A DNA stretch of 64,000 nucleotides from Anseranas semipalmata (Eukaryota; Chordata; Aves; Anseriformes; Anseranatidae): NCBI GenBank assembly GCA_013399115.1, contig VXAA01003837.1, positions 443,731-507,730 of the forward strand, in the 5' to 3' direction. Positions 37,464-48,524 of this stretch are shown one piece after another. Every line of letters starts with the position of its first letter. The stretch's first letter is position 1. Made by a program: the position numbers and the translations under genes. A model generated the notes under the pieces. That model did not search any database, was not told where the DNA came from, and was given only the letters and a program-made list of their open reading frames with translations.

Positions 37464-38183
37464 NNNNNNNNNNNNNNNNNNNNNNNNNNNNNNNNNNNNN
37501 NNNNNNNNNNNNNNNNNNNNNNNNNNNNNNNNNNNNNNNNNNNNNNNNNNNNNNNNNNNNNNNNNNNNNNNNNNNNNNNNNNNNNNNNNNNNNNNNNNNN
37601 NNNNNNNNNNNNNNNNNNNNNNNNNNNNNNNNNNNNNNNNNNNNNNNNNNNNNNNNNNNNNNNNNNNNNNNNNNNNNNNNNNNNNNNNNNNNNNNNNNNN
37701 NNNNNNNNNNNNNNNNNNNNNNNNNNNNNNNNNNNNNNNNNNNNNNNNNNNNNNNNNNNNNNNNNNNNNNNNNNNNNNNNNNNNNNNNNNNNNNNNNNNN
37801 NNNNNNNNNNNNNNNNNNNNNNNNNNNNNNNNNNNNNNNNNNNNNNNNNNNNNNNNNNNNNNNNNNNNNNNNNNNNNNNNNNNNNNNNNNNNNNNNNNNN
37901 NNNNNNNNNNNNNNNNNNNNNNNNNNNNNNNNNNNNNNNNNNNNNNNNNNNNNNNNNNNNNNNNNNNNNNNNNNNNNNNNNNNNNNNNNNNNNNNNNNNN
38001 NNNNNNNNNNNNNNNNNNNNNNNNNNNNNNNNNNNNNNNNNNNNNNNNNNNNNNNNNNNNNNNNNNNNNNNNNNNNNNNNNNNNNNNNNNNNNNNNNNNN
38101 NNNNNNNNNNNNNNNNNNNNNNNNNNNNNNNNNNNNNNNNNNNNNNNNNNNNNNNNNNNNNNNNNNNNNNNNNNNNNNNNNNN
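37464..38183. other. Assembly gap (720 N)
   Basis: A run of N, flanked on both sides by extremely GC-rich sequence. GC-rich dropout is a common cause of missing first exons in bird assemblies. EMILIN3 exon 1 is the expected content. Confidence 0.95.
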
Positions 38184-38340
38184 GGCGCGAGCATCCCGTG
38201 CTGGGTCGCCGAGCGGGGCGGGGGGCCGGGAGCGGAGCGCCGGGGTCCGGCTGTGCCTGCGCGCCCCCTCCGGTGCCAGCCCGGCCGGGGGCTGCGCAGG
38301 GCTGTGGGGGGGGGTCCTGGCCCCAAGAGGAGCCGGGCTC

Positions 38341-38362
38341 TGTGTGTGTGTGTGTGTGTGTG
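38341..38362. repeat. (TG)11 microsatellite
   Basis: Uninterrupted TG dinucleotide run of 22 bases at the right edge of the CpG-rich block. Confidence 0.9.
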
Positions 38363-40303
38363 GCGTGGGGACGCGTGTGCTGCGGTCCCGTGTGGGACGG
38401 GGGAGAGGACAGGGGTGTGGGTGCATGGGGCTGGGCGTGGGTACCTGTTCTGTATGGCATGGCATGGGGGGGGTAAGGATGGCACTGCGCAGACCTGCCC
38501 AAGAAGACGCAGACTGACTTGGTGTGGAATTGCCCATTTGCTTGTAAAGCGCAGACTTACTAGAGTTTCAATAGGTTTTTAAGTAACCTGGAAAGCTCAG
38601 GCAGCAGAGGAATGTGGGCTTTACGTGTACAGTACACCCATTTTGCAACTGAATGGAAAAAGTGTTACACTGGTGGGGGGCTGTCCCTCCGTGCTCATTT
38701 GCTAGAGCAGTTTTTATCGGGCTTCTCTGAAAAAGGAGGATGTAGCATTACAAACAAGCTGAAATGAATAAAGTAACATTTGAAATGAACAATGCTGGCA
38801 GTGCCAGTGAGAGCTTTCCAAAACCCGTAACATTTTCCAGCTGCTCACTCTTAAAACATCAGGCTGGAGCTATAAAACTGCTAGCCACAGGTGGGTGAGA
38901 AGGAAAGGGATTTCTACAAAGGAGAGCGAGCCAGAACCACCCTGACCCAGGTAGTCACAGGCAGCCATTGTTTATTACTAGTGGCTAGTAGATCTGCCCG
39001 CGTTGGCTACCAGCTTACTTAAAGAGGAGGCTTGCAGTGTTCATAAGCAGATCTTGGATCTAGGGATAGACAGTGATTCTAAATTTCCACATGCACACAT
39101 AATCTCCCTTCCCTCCAGCTAAGAAAAGTTGCTGGCCTTAGTTCGTGAGTAGCCCCGTGTACAGACAAATGACTCATTTTTGGAGGAGCGAGGAGCAGCA
39201 CCGATCCCTGCACATGCTTGGCGCTTGGCAGCCTCTTGCTGGGGCACAGCCACTTGCACCTGGGCAGGCTGGAAGTGCCGGTCGCTGCCGGGAATTTCGG
39301 TGCCCATCCCAAGGGGCTGAAGAGAGCCCTTGGAGAGGGGCTGGGGAAGAGGTGCTGGTGCTCCTTGGGAGGGGGAGTGAGGAGCCATGTGGGGCTGGGG
39401 GGCCCTGCTGGGAGGGAGCTGAGTGACAGTGGGGACAGCTGGGGTGTCACAAGGACGATGAGCCTGGGGGACCCTGCTCGCACTGTGGATGCCACCCGGA
39501 CCACCCTCGTGCCAGTGGCTGAGGCCCTGCAGCTCGTTTCCCTGGTCAGCCCCGAGGCTGCTCTTGGTGCCATGGTGAAGCTGGAGGACCAAGGCCATTT
39601 CCCAGCCTGTGGCCAGGCAGAGCGGCCGCCCCGGCTGGCAGGGGACGAGCTGGGTCCTCCCGCCTCGCCGAACGCCTCCCTGCACCGGCAGCTCGCTCCG
39701 GCCCATCTGCTCCGTCCTGCCGACCCTCTGTCCCCGCCTCAGCCCCGAGCTGTGGTGCCTCTGCCTTCTTCTCCTCCCGCTCCGCCATCTGCTGCGTCCC
39801 CTTGCCCTTAATCCCTGCCTCGCTGCACGTCCCTGCTGTCTCTACCCCTGTGGACCGCGTCCATCTGCTCCGGCCGGCAGCCCTGCCTCCAGTGGAACAG
39901 CCTTGGCCTCCATCTGCCCCAGCAGCGCTCCTGCATCCTTCCCACGCAGCCTTCCTCCCAGCTGCCTCATCCTCAGCACCTGGCTGTGCTGCTTGCTCCA
40001 GAGCTGGTCCCCCTGTGGCACCCGGCCGCAGGCGTGATGGCAGGAGGGGTGAGGCTCCGCTCCTTGCACCACCCATCCGAGGGACCTGGAGAGGCTTCCA
40101 GCCTCCACCCGGCCTGGGTCCCATCCCTGCCTTCACGGCTGCCAGCATCTCCTCTCCCTGGGGCCCTCCTGCTGCCCCGTCCCAGGCCGTTGGGGTGGGT
40201 GATGCCCCCTCCCCAGCAGCAGCCTGGCGGGGGGCTGCTTGTGCCCAGGCGGTGCTGGCCCTGGGGCGGGGGGGTGACGCTGCATTGCTGTGCTTCCCCC
40301 TAG
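38363..40303 (+). other. EMILIN3 intron 1 (visible part)
   Basis: No exon is supported here. The left half is mixed sequence. From about 39680 to 40250 it is strongly C/T-rich and contains four spaced CCATCTGC words (39703, 39785, 39861, 39910), perhaps a worn-down minisatellite. Long open frames here reflect low stop density in GC-rich sequence. Confidence 0.6.
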
Positions 40304-40426
40304 GAGCTACTGCGCCTACGTGGTGCAGCGCAACGTCACCTGCGCGCTGCAGGACGGCGCCGAGAGCTACGTCAAGGCCGAGTACCACAAGTGCAGCTGG
40401 GGACCCAAGTGCCCGGGGAAAGTGCT
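40304..40426 (+). CDS. EMILIN3: EMILIN3 exon 2 (first half of EMI domain)
   Basis: The exon follows a CCCCCTAG acceptor and ends at CT|GTGAGT. It starts with the last base of a codon and ends with two bases of a Leu codon. It encodes the EMI core: SYCAYVV, an NVT glycosylation sequon, and the KCSWGPKC cysteine cluster. Length is 123 bases. Confidence 0.93.
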
Positions 40427-43400
40427 GTGAGTACGGGGCAGCGAAAGGGGCTGAAGGGCTTTTCCTCCACGAGGCCGTCAACGGCAGGACAGCGGTGCTG
40501 GCGGGGGAGGCGAGATGTGGTCAGGCAGGAGAGAGAGGGAGCTCTGTCTCTTGCCAGAAATAAATCGGGAACGTTTCCATGGGAAGCAGGGGGGTTGCGC
40601 AGGGAAGCGTTTTGTCACAGAGCTGCAGGCTGGCAGAAAGGTGGCAGCAAGGGGGGAGCCTGGCCGAGGGGAGGAGGAAGCGGAGCCCGCGGCTGGGGAA
40701 GGCTGAGGGCTTCCTGCACCGGGAAAATGTTCGCAAAACTCTGCTACCTCGTAAATGCCAAAGGGAAATGCCACATCCGAGCTGGGGCAGGGCAGACACT
40801 GGGGCTTTGTGCTTCACCCCCCCCGGCCGGGGGTGCTCTCCGTGCAGAAATGCCGCGCTCCTGCATCCTCCTCATGCCCGCCGGAGCAGCAGCACTGAGG
40901 AAAACCGGGCTGAAAGGGGCTCTCCTGGGAGCCTGGTGGCAGGGAGGCATGGGGAAGGTGCTCTGCCTGCTGGATGCTGCGCTCACCCTTGCTTCGTGCC
41001 ACTGGCAGTGGCTGGGCACGGCCGTATCCTGCCTCTTGTGCGTGCCTTGGTACTCGCAGGCAGGTTTCTGCACGCTAAGAAGGAAGGACCACAGAAACTT
41101 GGCAGCTTCTGTGAAGAGGAACAGCAAAAAGAAGAGCCTGTTTTTTCTGAAGGTGTTTGAAACTCCCAAAGACACGGGACAAATTACCGATATTGAGAAA
41201 TTTCAAAGCGATTCAAAGAATGGAGGATTTGGGCTTGCTTTCTCCTCCTGACCTTGCTGCGAGACGATTTCCCCATGTACAGAGGCGGCTGCATCGCTCC
41301 TGCTGTGGAGGCAGCACTGCCCAGAGGCTGCAGCCTGGGCAGGGACACCGGGGACACGGCTGGGGACATAAGACCGGTGCTCAGACCAGGGGCTGCCCTG
41401 TGCGAGCACCTCGCTCTGCTCCTCGCTGTCCCGGTCTGCACGGCCACCTCTGAGACCTTCCACTGAGTGTACTGGAGAAGACCAAGGGCCCGACTGTGTG
41501 TATGTTGTTTCAAAGCAACAAACCTCAATTTACCAGGGGCTGAAGATCCTGAGGCTGGAGCTTTCCAAAAGGCTGTTTCAAAGCACCAGCAGCTCGGAGG
41601 TGGCAAGGGATGTGCTGTCTTCAGCCCCATGAGACTCAGCTGGTGGCAAGGGACAGATGCTGGCTGGGTCCTGTCCCAGCCCTGCTGGTGCGAGGGCTCT
41701 GGGCACCTCCTGGGAAAGCCCCATGGGAGAGCTGGGAGCAGCTGGGTCCTCCCTGCTGGCCTGGTGTATGGGCCTCTCATGGGAATGCTCTGAGCTTGCA
41801 GGGGCTTTGGAGTCGCTTCCATCATTTCACCTTGTGCTCCTCCAGGCCAGAAGTTGCCAAACTGCAGAGCATCTGTCCCAGGGGTCATCGGCTTGGCTGG
41901 AGACCAGAGCAATACACTGCCACTTTTCCAAACTAACATCAGGAGTACTTTGTGATTTTTTTTTTTAATTAAAATAAACAAATAAATAAACTCACTAACA
42001 GAAAAAAAACTCTCCAGCAAGCACAGTGGCACACAGCTGTCATGCCTGGCACCTTGTGGTCCAGTCCTGGAGAGGGTGGGCAGGCGCTGTGGGGTGCTGG
42101 TTAAGGAGCTGTGTCCCCGGGTGGGCGCTGCTGATGCTACACCGAGCAATGGCACAGCAAGCGCTGGGGGAGGAAGGGGGTCGTGCCCTGCGGGTCTCAG
42201 CCAGGCTGTCCCACACCCAGCAGGACCCATGGCCCTGCTCTTCAGTATTGCTTGAAGCCAAGGTTGCCTCTCTAAACTGTCTTCTCTCTTCCCCCCCCTC
42301 TCTGGAAAGGTACCGCACCTTCTTCAGACCCAAATACAAGATTGGCTACAAGACGGTGACCGAGCTGGCCTGGAGGTGCTGCCCAGGCTTCATGGGAGAA
42401 GGGTGCCACGACAGCCCGACCGACCAACCTGGCCTCCTGCCCCAGCATCCCAGCCCTAAAATGCCTCCCGGGCAAAAGATGTTTCCGATCCCCAGAGCGC
42501 CTCCCCATCCGAAAAGCCACCCTGACCTGTTTGCAGGACCAAAGAAGAATCAATATGGTGAGATCTCACACCTGCTCCACGTCCCCAGGTTACCGCACCA
42601 CTGGCCTTGGTCACAAACCTCCCGGTTCTTTCTGTTCTGGCACAGGGCATGAATTTGGCAAACTTTCAGTGGGTGACCTGTTTTCTGACCAGAAACCTGA
42701 CCTCTGATTGCTTTGAGCATCACTTGCTTTTCTTGCCTCCTATCTTTCAAAATGTGTAGCTTCAAAATTGCTTTACCTCATTGCTTTAAGGCATTTCTCT
42801 GTTAATTTGGGGGTTGATAGAGTGTGTCTCGAGATGAAGCTCCCCATGCTGTTCTCATCACCTGCTATTGAACTTGAGAGCAGAGGGCTTGATCCCATGC
42901 ACAAAGAAAGCAGGTCTTCCCCACCAACGTGAGAAAAGATGTAAGGGGAAAGGAGAAAGGGGAGGGAGATACCTGGCTGAAATGGCAACAAGAGGGAGGC
43001 AGGAGCTAATGTTAGCAAGGAAAAGGGCTTGAATCAAGCCCTTAGAGGGAGGTTAAAGGAGCTCCAGCCCTGACTGTCCCCCCCTTTCCTTTCCCCATGC
43101 AGGCAGGAAGCTGCCCGGCCTCTTCGGGGACCGCCTGGACCGGCTGGAGGAGGAGGTGAGGCGCCTGGCCCAGTCCTACGACAGCCTGCACACCATGGTG
43201 AGCGGCCTGGGGGACCGCCTGCGGCTGGCCATCCAGGAGGACACCACCAAGATGATCGGCTCCCTGATGAACAGCCCCGGCGCGCCTGACTCCACGGTGG
43301 GCTTCGGCATCATTCCCGACGGCCTGGTGGACGTGGCGGACAAAGCCGACATCGCTGCCTACCCTCCCGTGGGGGAGATCCTGACCAAAGTGACGGAGGT

Positions 43401-44997
43401 GAGCGACGTGCTGAAATCCAAGGCGGATTTACTCCACGAGGTTCGCGGCATGGTCCTGGACCACGACGGGCAGATCAAGCACCTGCTGGAGTCAGCCCGG
43501 CCCTCGCCCCTGACCTCCATCGACCTGCTGGAGGAGTACGTGGACACGCGGCTGAGCAACCTGCGCGGAGAGCTGCTCGACGGCTTCGAGAAGAAGCTGG
43601 GCAAGATTCAGACCACGTGCGACTTCCGGATCCAAGAGGTGCAGCAGCAGTGCGAGGAGGAGAAAGCCGCCAACCTGCGGCTGCAGCAGACGCTGGACGG
43701 GAAGGAGCTAGAGATCAAGAAAGAGATCTCCCAGCTGGAGACCCAGATCCAAGGGCTGACGGTGGTGGAAAGCTGCTGCAGCAACCTCGACTACTTCACC
43801 GATCGCATGAACATCCTGGAGAAAGGCCTTCACAGCATCTCTGAGTCCCAGAAGAACTTGCACTCACGGCTGGATGGAGAAATCTCCACCGTCACCCTAG
43901 GGAACCTTTTCGAAGGGCGCTTTGAGGACCTGGAAGCCAGACTCAATGCTACAGAGAGAGAAACAGGGAGCTGCTGCTCCAGTATAGAGGACAGCATGAG
44001 AGGCACGGTGGTAGCAGAGGTGGATGGCATGAGGACTGCCTTTGAAGACAAAATGCAGACCCTGGAAGACAGGTTCATGACCATCGTGGGGGAGCTGAAC
44101 AACATCAGTGCTCCCGTGGGCATGGACGGAGCGGTGGTGCCCGTGCTGGAGGGGGAGTTCGCTAACATGAGGAAGCGCACAGACGAGAAACTGGAGGTAT
44201 TGCAAAATCGCCTTGTCACACTGGAGAGCACTTGTTCCTTGGGCTGCACCTCTGCCTCCAAAGACGTGGAGACCTTCCGGACAGAGATCGAAGACTGCCA
44301 GAACAAGAACCAGGACCTGCTGCTCCGGATGGACAGCAACTACGACCTCCTGCGCAAGCTGAACGCCACCATCCTGGAGATCCAGCGGCGAATCGAGGAG
44401 GAGGCATCGGGGGCTCTGCAAGGAGAGATCACCTTGCTAAAGATCAACCTGAACACCGTGAGCAAGTCCCTGACAGGGCTCAAGGACTCTGTCTCCCAGT
44501 ACTCAGACACCATGACACACATCAACTCCTCGCTGGATGAGCACGAGCGGAAGATTGAGGACGAGGTCCACTCCATCCAGGAGAAAGTCAGCGACCAAGG
44601 CTCCCAGCTCTTCTTCAGCAACCGGCGCGTCCTGAACCTCAAGGGAGACTTGGAGCGACTCAAAGCCCGCATTGTCAATGACCTGAGCTCCTGCAAAAGC
44701 GTGGCCCACGACCTGCAGCAGGAGATCGCGCACTTCGACGGCCGGGTGGCCCGGGTGGAGAGCGTCTGCGGCAGGCTGGGTGCCGTCACAGGAAGCCTGG
44801 ACGGCATCAGGGACGAACTGGAGAAACACACGGGCAGCCTGTGGGACTACATGGACCATATGAACGGGACCCTGGCTGCCCACTCTCAGGAAATCACGGG
44901 ACTGAAGGACAACCTGCTCGACTGCCAAGCCAAAGTCTCGGAGCTGGCGGAGCAGGTCGGCCACTTGGAAGAGCAGGCGGAGAGGAAGCAGCATTAG
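40304..44997 (+). CDS. EMILIN3: EMILIN3, elastin microfibril interface-located protein 3 (5' end missing in gap)
   Basis: Secreted extracellular matrix glycoprotein of the EMILIN/multimerin family. Three exons are visible: 40304-40426, 42310-42557 and 43103-44997. Junction phases fit (CT|G gives Leu, G|GC gives Gly) and donors are GTGAGT and GTGAGA. Together they encode 754 residues after a split first codon. Exons 2-3 carry an EMI domain with seven cysteines (YC, VTC, KC, PKC, WRCC, GC). A Pro-rich linker follows, then about 600 residues of heptad-rich coiled coil with scattered Cys and paired Cys. The protein ends right after the coiled coil with no gC1q domain. Within the family this absence points to EMILIN3 rather than EMILIN1/2 or the multimerins. 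The signal peptide and start of the EMI domain should lie in exon 1, which I cannot find and which is probably inside the gap at 37464-38183. The gene is convergent with LPIN3, as in mammals. Confidence 0.93.
40427..42309 (+). other. EMILIN3 intron 2
   Basis: No coding exon is recognisable. A T/A-rich segment at 41957-42010 holds a tight cluster of three sense-strand AATAAA hexamers (41973, 41981 and 41985). The rest is ordinary GC-rich intron. Confidence 0.7.
42310..42557 (+). CDS. EMILIN3: EMILIN3 exon 3 (end of EMI domain and Pro-rich linker)
   Basis: The acceptor is GGAAAG|G after a pyrimidine-rich tract; the donor is TATG|GTGAGA. The exon encodes the YKTVTELAWRCCPGFMGEGC stretch that closes the EMI domain, then a linker of about 45 residues rich in Pro, His and Lys. 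Length is 248 bases; the frame joins both neighbours without a stop. Confidence 0.92.
42558..43102 (+). other. EMILIN3 intron 3
   Basis: A 545-base intron with a GTGAGA donor and a pyrimidine-rich acceptor (CCCCTTTCCTTTCCCCATGCAG). Nothing else is seen in it. Confidence 0.8.
43103..44997 (+). CDS. EMILIN3: EMILIN3 exon 4 (coiled-coil region and stop)
   Basis: Large terminal coding exon of 630 codons plus TAG at 44995-44997. The acceptor is ATGCAG|GCAGGAAG. A second AG four bases on would break the frame, so the first is used. The product is dominated by heptad repeats (RLEEEVRRL, LQQTLDGKELEIKKEISQL, LERLKARI) with Cys motifs such as ESCCSN, GSCCSS and STCSLGC that could support inter-chain disulphides. 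NAT, NNIS, NSS and NGT sequons are visible. No gC1q or collagen segment follows. Confidence 0.95.
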
Positions 44998-45323
44998 CTG
45001 CGCCAAAAGGTGCTTCTCGCTTGATTAACTTATATCACACAGACTCCAATGTGACAACGGTTCTTTGGATGTTTTTTTTAAACGAAAAGATAAATTAAAA
45101 GCTGCTACAAACCCTTCTTCACCACCACCACCCCCTTTATTTTTCTGTGCTTGCCTCCGCTGCTTAGCAGCTGTACCAGCCCTGCTGTAGCAGGCAACTG
45201 CCTCGGGGCCGGGGGCGTTGCTTTGGCTCTGGGGCTGATGACCCCAGAAGGACAATTCAGGAGGAAGCTGGAGGCGGGAACGTTTTTTAAATTTTATTTT
45301 TGTGGATTTATCGCTTCTTGAAA

Positions 45324-45329
45324 AATAAA
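45324..45329 (+). terminator. EMILIN3 proximal poly(A) signal
   Basis: Canonical AATAAA about 330 bases after the EMILIN3 stop, preceded by a T-rich stretch at 45280-45300. Confidence 0.45.
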
Positions 45330-45610
45330 ACCCTGTAGTTGTCAGTTGAGGAATAGTTTCTCTGACCTAAAGACCACCTGCGTCTTAATCCAGGGACTGA
45401 ACAGAGCCAGGGCTCCTTGCAGGGAACAAAACTCACCACAGGAACTGTGGATTTCAAAGAAAACACGTACTCACACAGCCCCCTGGGAGCTGCACTCCCC
45501 TCTTCGAGATGGCAGCTCTCCTTGCATAAGGTAAATCCATTTATACTGCTCCCTTCTTCATGCAAACGCACACGCCTTACAGAGCATATGAGGATATGCA
45601 TTAGGAAAAC

Positions 45611-45650
45611 ACATGCATATATATATATATGGTATGTGTATATATATATT
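45611..45650. repeat. AT-rich simple repeat
   Basis: Two short (AT)n runs, at 45617-45630 and 45637-45649, in the EMILIN3 3' region. Confidence 0.8.
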
Positions 45651-47188
45651 TTTGAACAATCCACTCTCATGGTGCTCATCTGATGGCAAAGCTTTCTCTT
45701 GCTGCCCCCCTCCCCTTGCTGTACTTTGAAGGGCCACATGGAGCAGCTATCAACTGTCCCAGCAGCATTTGCACGAACCCACACAGTCCCTTGGTGCTGC
45801 TGTGGTTTGCAATCCCAATTTACTTTCTGGTTACACCTGGGACTGACATGGAGGGTTATGGAAAACTTGTGTCTTTCCCAAAGACATGTGTGCATGTAGG
45901 TCTCTGAAGAGACAAAGCCAGGCATGGAGCAGTCTCCTGCCTTCCAGCTCTGGTTCTCTCCTGTTTTATTGCTTAAACTGTGAACGTGGTTTCCCCATCT
46001 CATCCCAGGGCAGGCAAGGTGCAGCTGCTCCAGGACATGAGCATGAGGACTCACCTGCTCTGCCCAGGTTTCCCCATCCAGGAGTGAAGGAGCCTGCTTC
46101 CTCTTTGCAGTCCTCTGAGTCCATTGGGATGCTGAGGATCCAGGGAGCCGTGCCAACATCAAGCACCCAGGAGGAGAAGGCAGGGCAGCTTGAGAAGTCC
46201 TCTCCTGAGCTCAGCCCTAGGGAAAGGCTGAGCTCTGCTCCAGGGTCTGAGCAGGGCTGGAGGTGGTACAAAAACCAAAGTGATTTACCTGACTTCTCCC
46301 TGGTTTCCCACAAGGACTGGAAAAGGTCGATGTGTTCCTGAGCGAGGCCAGCCTTGCCACATGGAGCAGGCGCACGCACCCTGCAGCTGTCTCACCAAAA
46401 CCTTTCCCAGGGAGCCCAGCATGGGCATCCTCTGCTGCTTGGCCAACAGGGACTTTGTTACAAGAAAGGATGAAGAGGAAATTAAAAAGCCTCCACCTGA
46501 CCAGCTCTGGCACTTTATAGCAGAGGAACATGTTTTTCTATCAGCTCAACATTGCAGCTAATGGGCCCTTCCACACCAACTCCCACCCCATACCTCACCA
46601 TGTCATCCCTGCTCCTCTGCACCGTGATCGCCCCCGTGCCAGGACGCGCCATGGGAGCAGCAAGCACTGCGCCCAGCCTGCCCAAGCCACCCTCCGCATC
46701 CTCTCACACCAGGGACAAAAAGGGCTGCAGCAACCAAAGAGAAAATTAAACCAAGCACCAGGCTCGCCCCCTTCCAGGCAGGCTGGGCAGCTGAAGAGGA
46801 ACAGCTTCCTCCAGCACACAGGGAGCCAGGACTGGTGATAACAAAACTGGGACAAGGAAGAAGTCTGACCTTCCAGAACATGGTGCTATGTTTGGACTAT
46901 TCCTGACTAGTCACTTGAAAATACAGTTTGTATTTCAGTTCTCAGCTATCCATGTTTAAAAGTGAAAGGAACTTTGTATAAAATAGGGCATTTTTTTATT
47001 TTTATTTTTAAATATTTTTGCTTGCAGAGAGGGAAGGAGATGGTGCCCATGTGCTTGCTCTTGTGCTGGGCAGCTTTCCGAGGCAGCTGGCAACTGATGC
47101 TGTTAAAAGGCTGTGTTTTGTTTTTAAAACCTTGTACATTTGTTCAGATTTTAAAAGCTAAAAGACTGTTTGTACTGGAAAAGAAAAA

Positions 47189-47251
47189 AATAAAACATCT
47201 TGCTGAGGTTTCCAGTATCAAAATGACTTCTGGGGCTTTAGGAAAAATAAA
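47189..47251 (+). terminator. EMILIN3 distal poly(A) signals
   Basis: Two canonical AATAAA hexamers, at 47189-47194 and 47246-47251, at the end of an AT-rich stretch. They lie about 0.7 kb before the opposing LPIN3 poly(A) signal. Confidence 0.45.
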
Positions 47252-47919
47252 AAAAGTATAACACCAAGATTGTGTTAAGAGGGGGAGCTCAAGTTAAAAC
47301 ACTGAGGCTATTTAGAGAGGAAGAGAGCAGGCAGACTAGCAGGAAGTGATTTACACTCGCACACCGCAGTCAGGGAATGAGAAGCTAGATGCCAGAGCAG
47401 AGGAAGGAGCCCAGCAGTGCTCCAGCCCTGAATTTCATGTAGGTGCAGCTAAGGGCTCCTAGAGTTGGGGGGGACCAGGCTGGCTGAACGCAGCTGCCCC
47501 CACAGCAATGCTGGCAGCCAGGATGTCCCCCACTGAGCATGGGGACAGGCTAGCAGAGTCCTAACCCCACCCTGCTCTAGGACAACCAGCCTTTCCTTGA
47601 ACACTTCCCTATAGGGGCATAGGAATAAGCCGCTACCCTGGCACAGGGGCAGGGCAGGCTGCTGCCACAGGAGAGATTCACCCCTATACATCCACCGGTA
47701 AGCCAGAGTTCACTTCCTATATTAAAATCAGTTTTGCAGCATTACCAGGAGGTAACAGGCACAAAAATGTCTTTTTCTAGCACAGTTGCTCCACAGGCTC
47801 AAGAAGCTGCAGGCCCTGCCCCCTTTCCACCATGACCAGACCCCCCCGGCAAGGCAGCCCAGCAGGATAAGCCCAGGTCTGGCTCTCACTCCCATGCACA
47901 GGGCTACAGTGGACAAGAG

Positions 47920-48379
47920 GCTGCCTGGATTAGGGTACTTTTATTAATTATTGCTATTAGTGAAAAACACTCAAAACCCAACTTGTAAAGGTGGGTGGAA
48001 GCTGTTAAGCCACATGACAACTTCACACCACCAGCCACCAAACTTGCCATGCACTGTCATACTGGAGGTAGCAGTAGTCGTGGCAGAGGCTCATCAATAA
48101 GTGACCCATCACCACCTTCAAAAGATAGCCAGGCTTTACAAAGAACATTAAGCCACTTGGCATATAGGAAGTTCAGTTTAGTAAACGCAGTCTTTGGTAG
48201 TCAGAGCTCCCCTTACCCCTGCCTCTGCACCTTGAGAAGGGGCATTTCTAGTGCAGAACATGACCCAGTATTGGAAGTACAAATGCCCCAGCAGCAGCCA
48301 AGGAGACACAGCTGTAGCACCCAGTCCTGGCACGGGACTCACAGGAGGGCCCTGGCTCAGGTCTCCGCAGGTAACAGGG
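47920..48379 (-). other. LPIN3: LPIN3 3' untranslated region
   Basis: Non-coding sequence from the LPIN3 stop to just beyond the - strand AATAAA at 47945-47940. This gives a 3' UTR of about 450 bases. No other - strand AATAAA was noticed closer to the stop. Confidence 0.55.
47940..47945 (-). terminator. LPIN3 poly(A) signal
   Basis: TTTATT on the + strand, read as AATAAA on the - strand, about 435 bases after the LPIN3 stop and within an AT-rich patch. Confidence 0.6.
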
Positions 48380-48524
48380 TCAGGAGAAGGCCTCCAGATC
48401 AACAGCAGGCAGCAGGGGCCTCCAGTAGGCAAAGTGGCTGTACTCCGGGCACAGCAGGGCACTGCTCCCGCCCTGCCCGAGTGGTGGGAAGATCAGCTCC
48501 ACCACCTCCGACAGCCGCTCGTAC
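48380..48524 (-). CDS. LPIN3: LPIN3 coding exon 19 (C-terminus and stop)
   Basis: 47 codons and TGA at 48382-48380. [15 protein letters not shown] and [11 protein letters not shown]...PAVDLEAFS match the lipin C-terminus (xxFxYWRxPxPxVDL). Acceptor CCTGTAG. Confidence 0.96.

Larger units (their letters stand above)
37190..38340. promoter_or_regulatory. CpG-island-like EMILIN3 promoter region, interrupted by assembly gap
   Basis: Both flanks of the gap (37190-37463 and 38184-38340) are very GC-rich with many CpG and CGCG steps, unlike the sequence just outside. This is what a vertebrate promoter looks like, and it sits about 2 kb before EMILIN3 exon 2. The left flank carries a CCAAT sequence, a TGATTGACAG PBX-MEIS type site and a CAGCTG E-box. 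I saw no signal-peptide-coding frame in the visible flanks, so exon 1 is inferred to be inside the gap. Confidence 0.6.
44998..47270 (+). other. EMILIN3: EMILIN3 3' untranslated region with alternative poly(A) signals
   Basis: Sequence after the stop has no conserved coding frame. AATAAA occurs at 45324-45329, at 47189-47194 and at 47246-47251. The first would give a 3' UTR of about 350 bases, the distal pair one of about 2.25 kb. The stretch before the distal signals is T-rich and AT-rich, typical of a 3' UTR end. Which signal is used cannot be decided from sequence. Confidence 0.5.

Noticed and set aside
36944..38537. Long open frames running through the N gap
   Set aside because: Length is created by translating N as unknown residues; the flanks show no signal peptide or EMI sequence.
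39546..40481. 311-codon open frame on the - strand across EMILIN3 intron 1 and exon 2
   Set aside because: Shadow of GC-rich sequence and of a real exon on the opposite strand.
43103..43106. Second acceptor AG four bases into EMILIN3 exon 4
   Set aside because: Its use would shift the frame of the whole coiled-coil exon.
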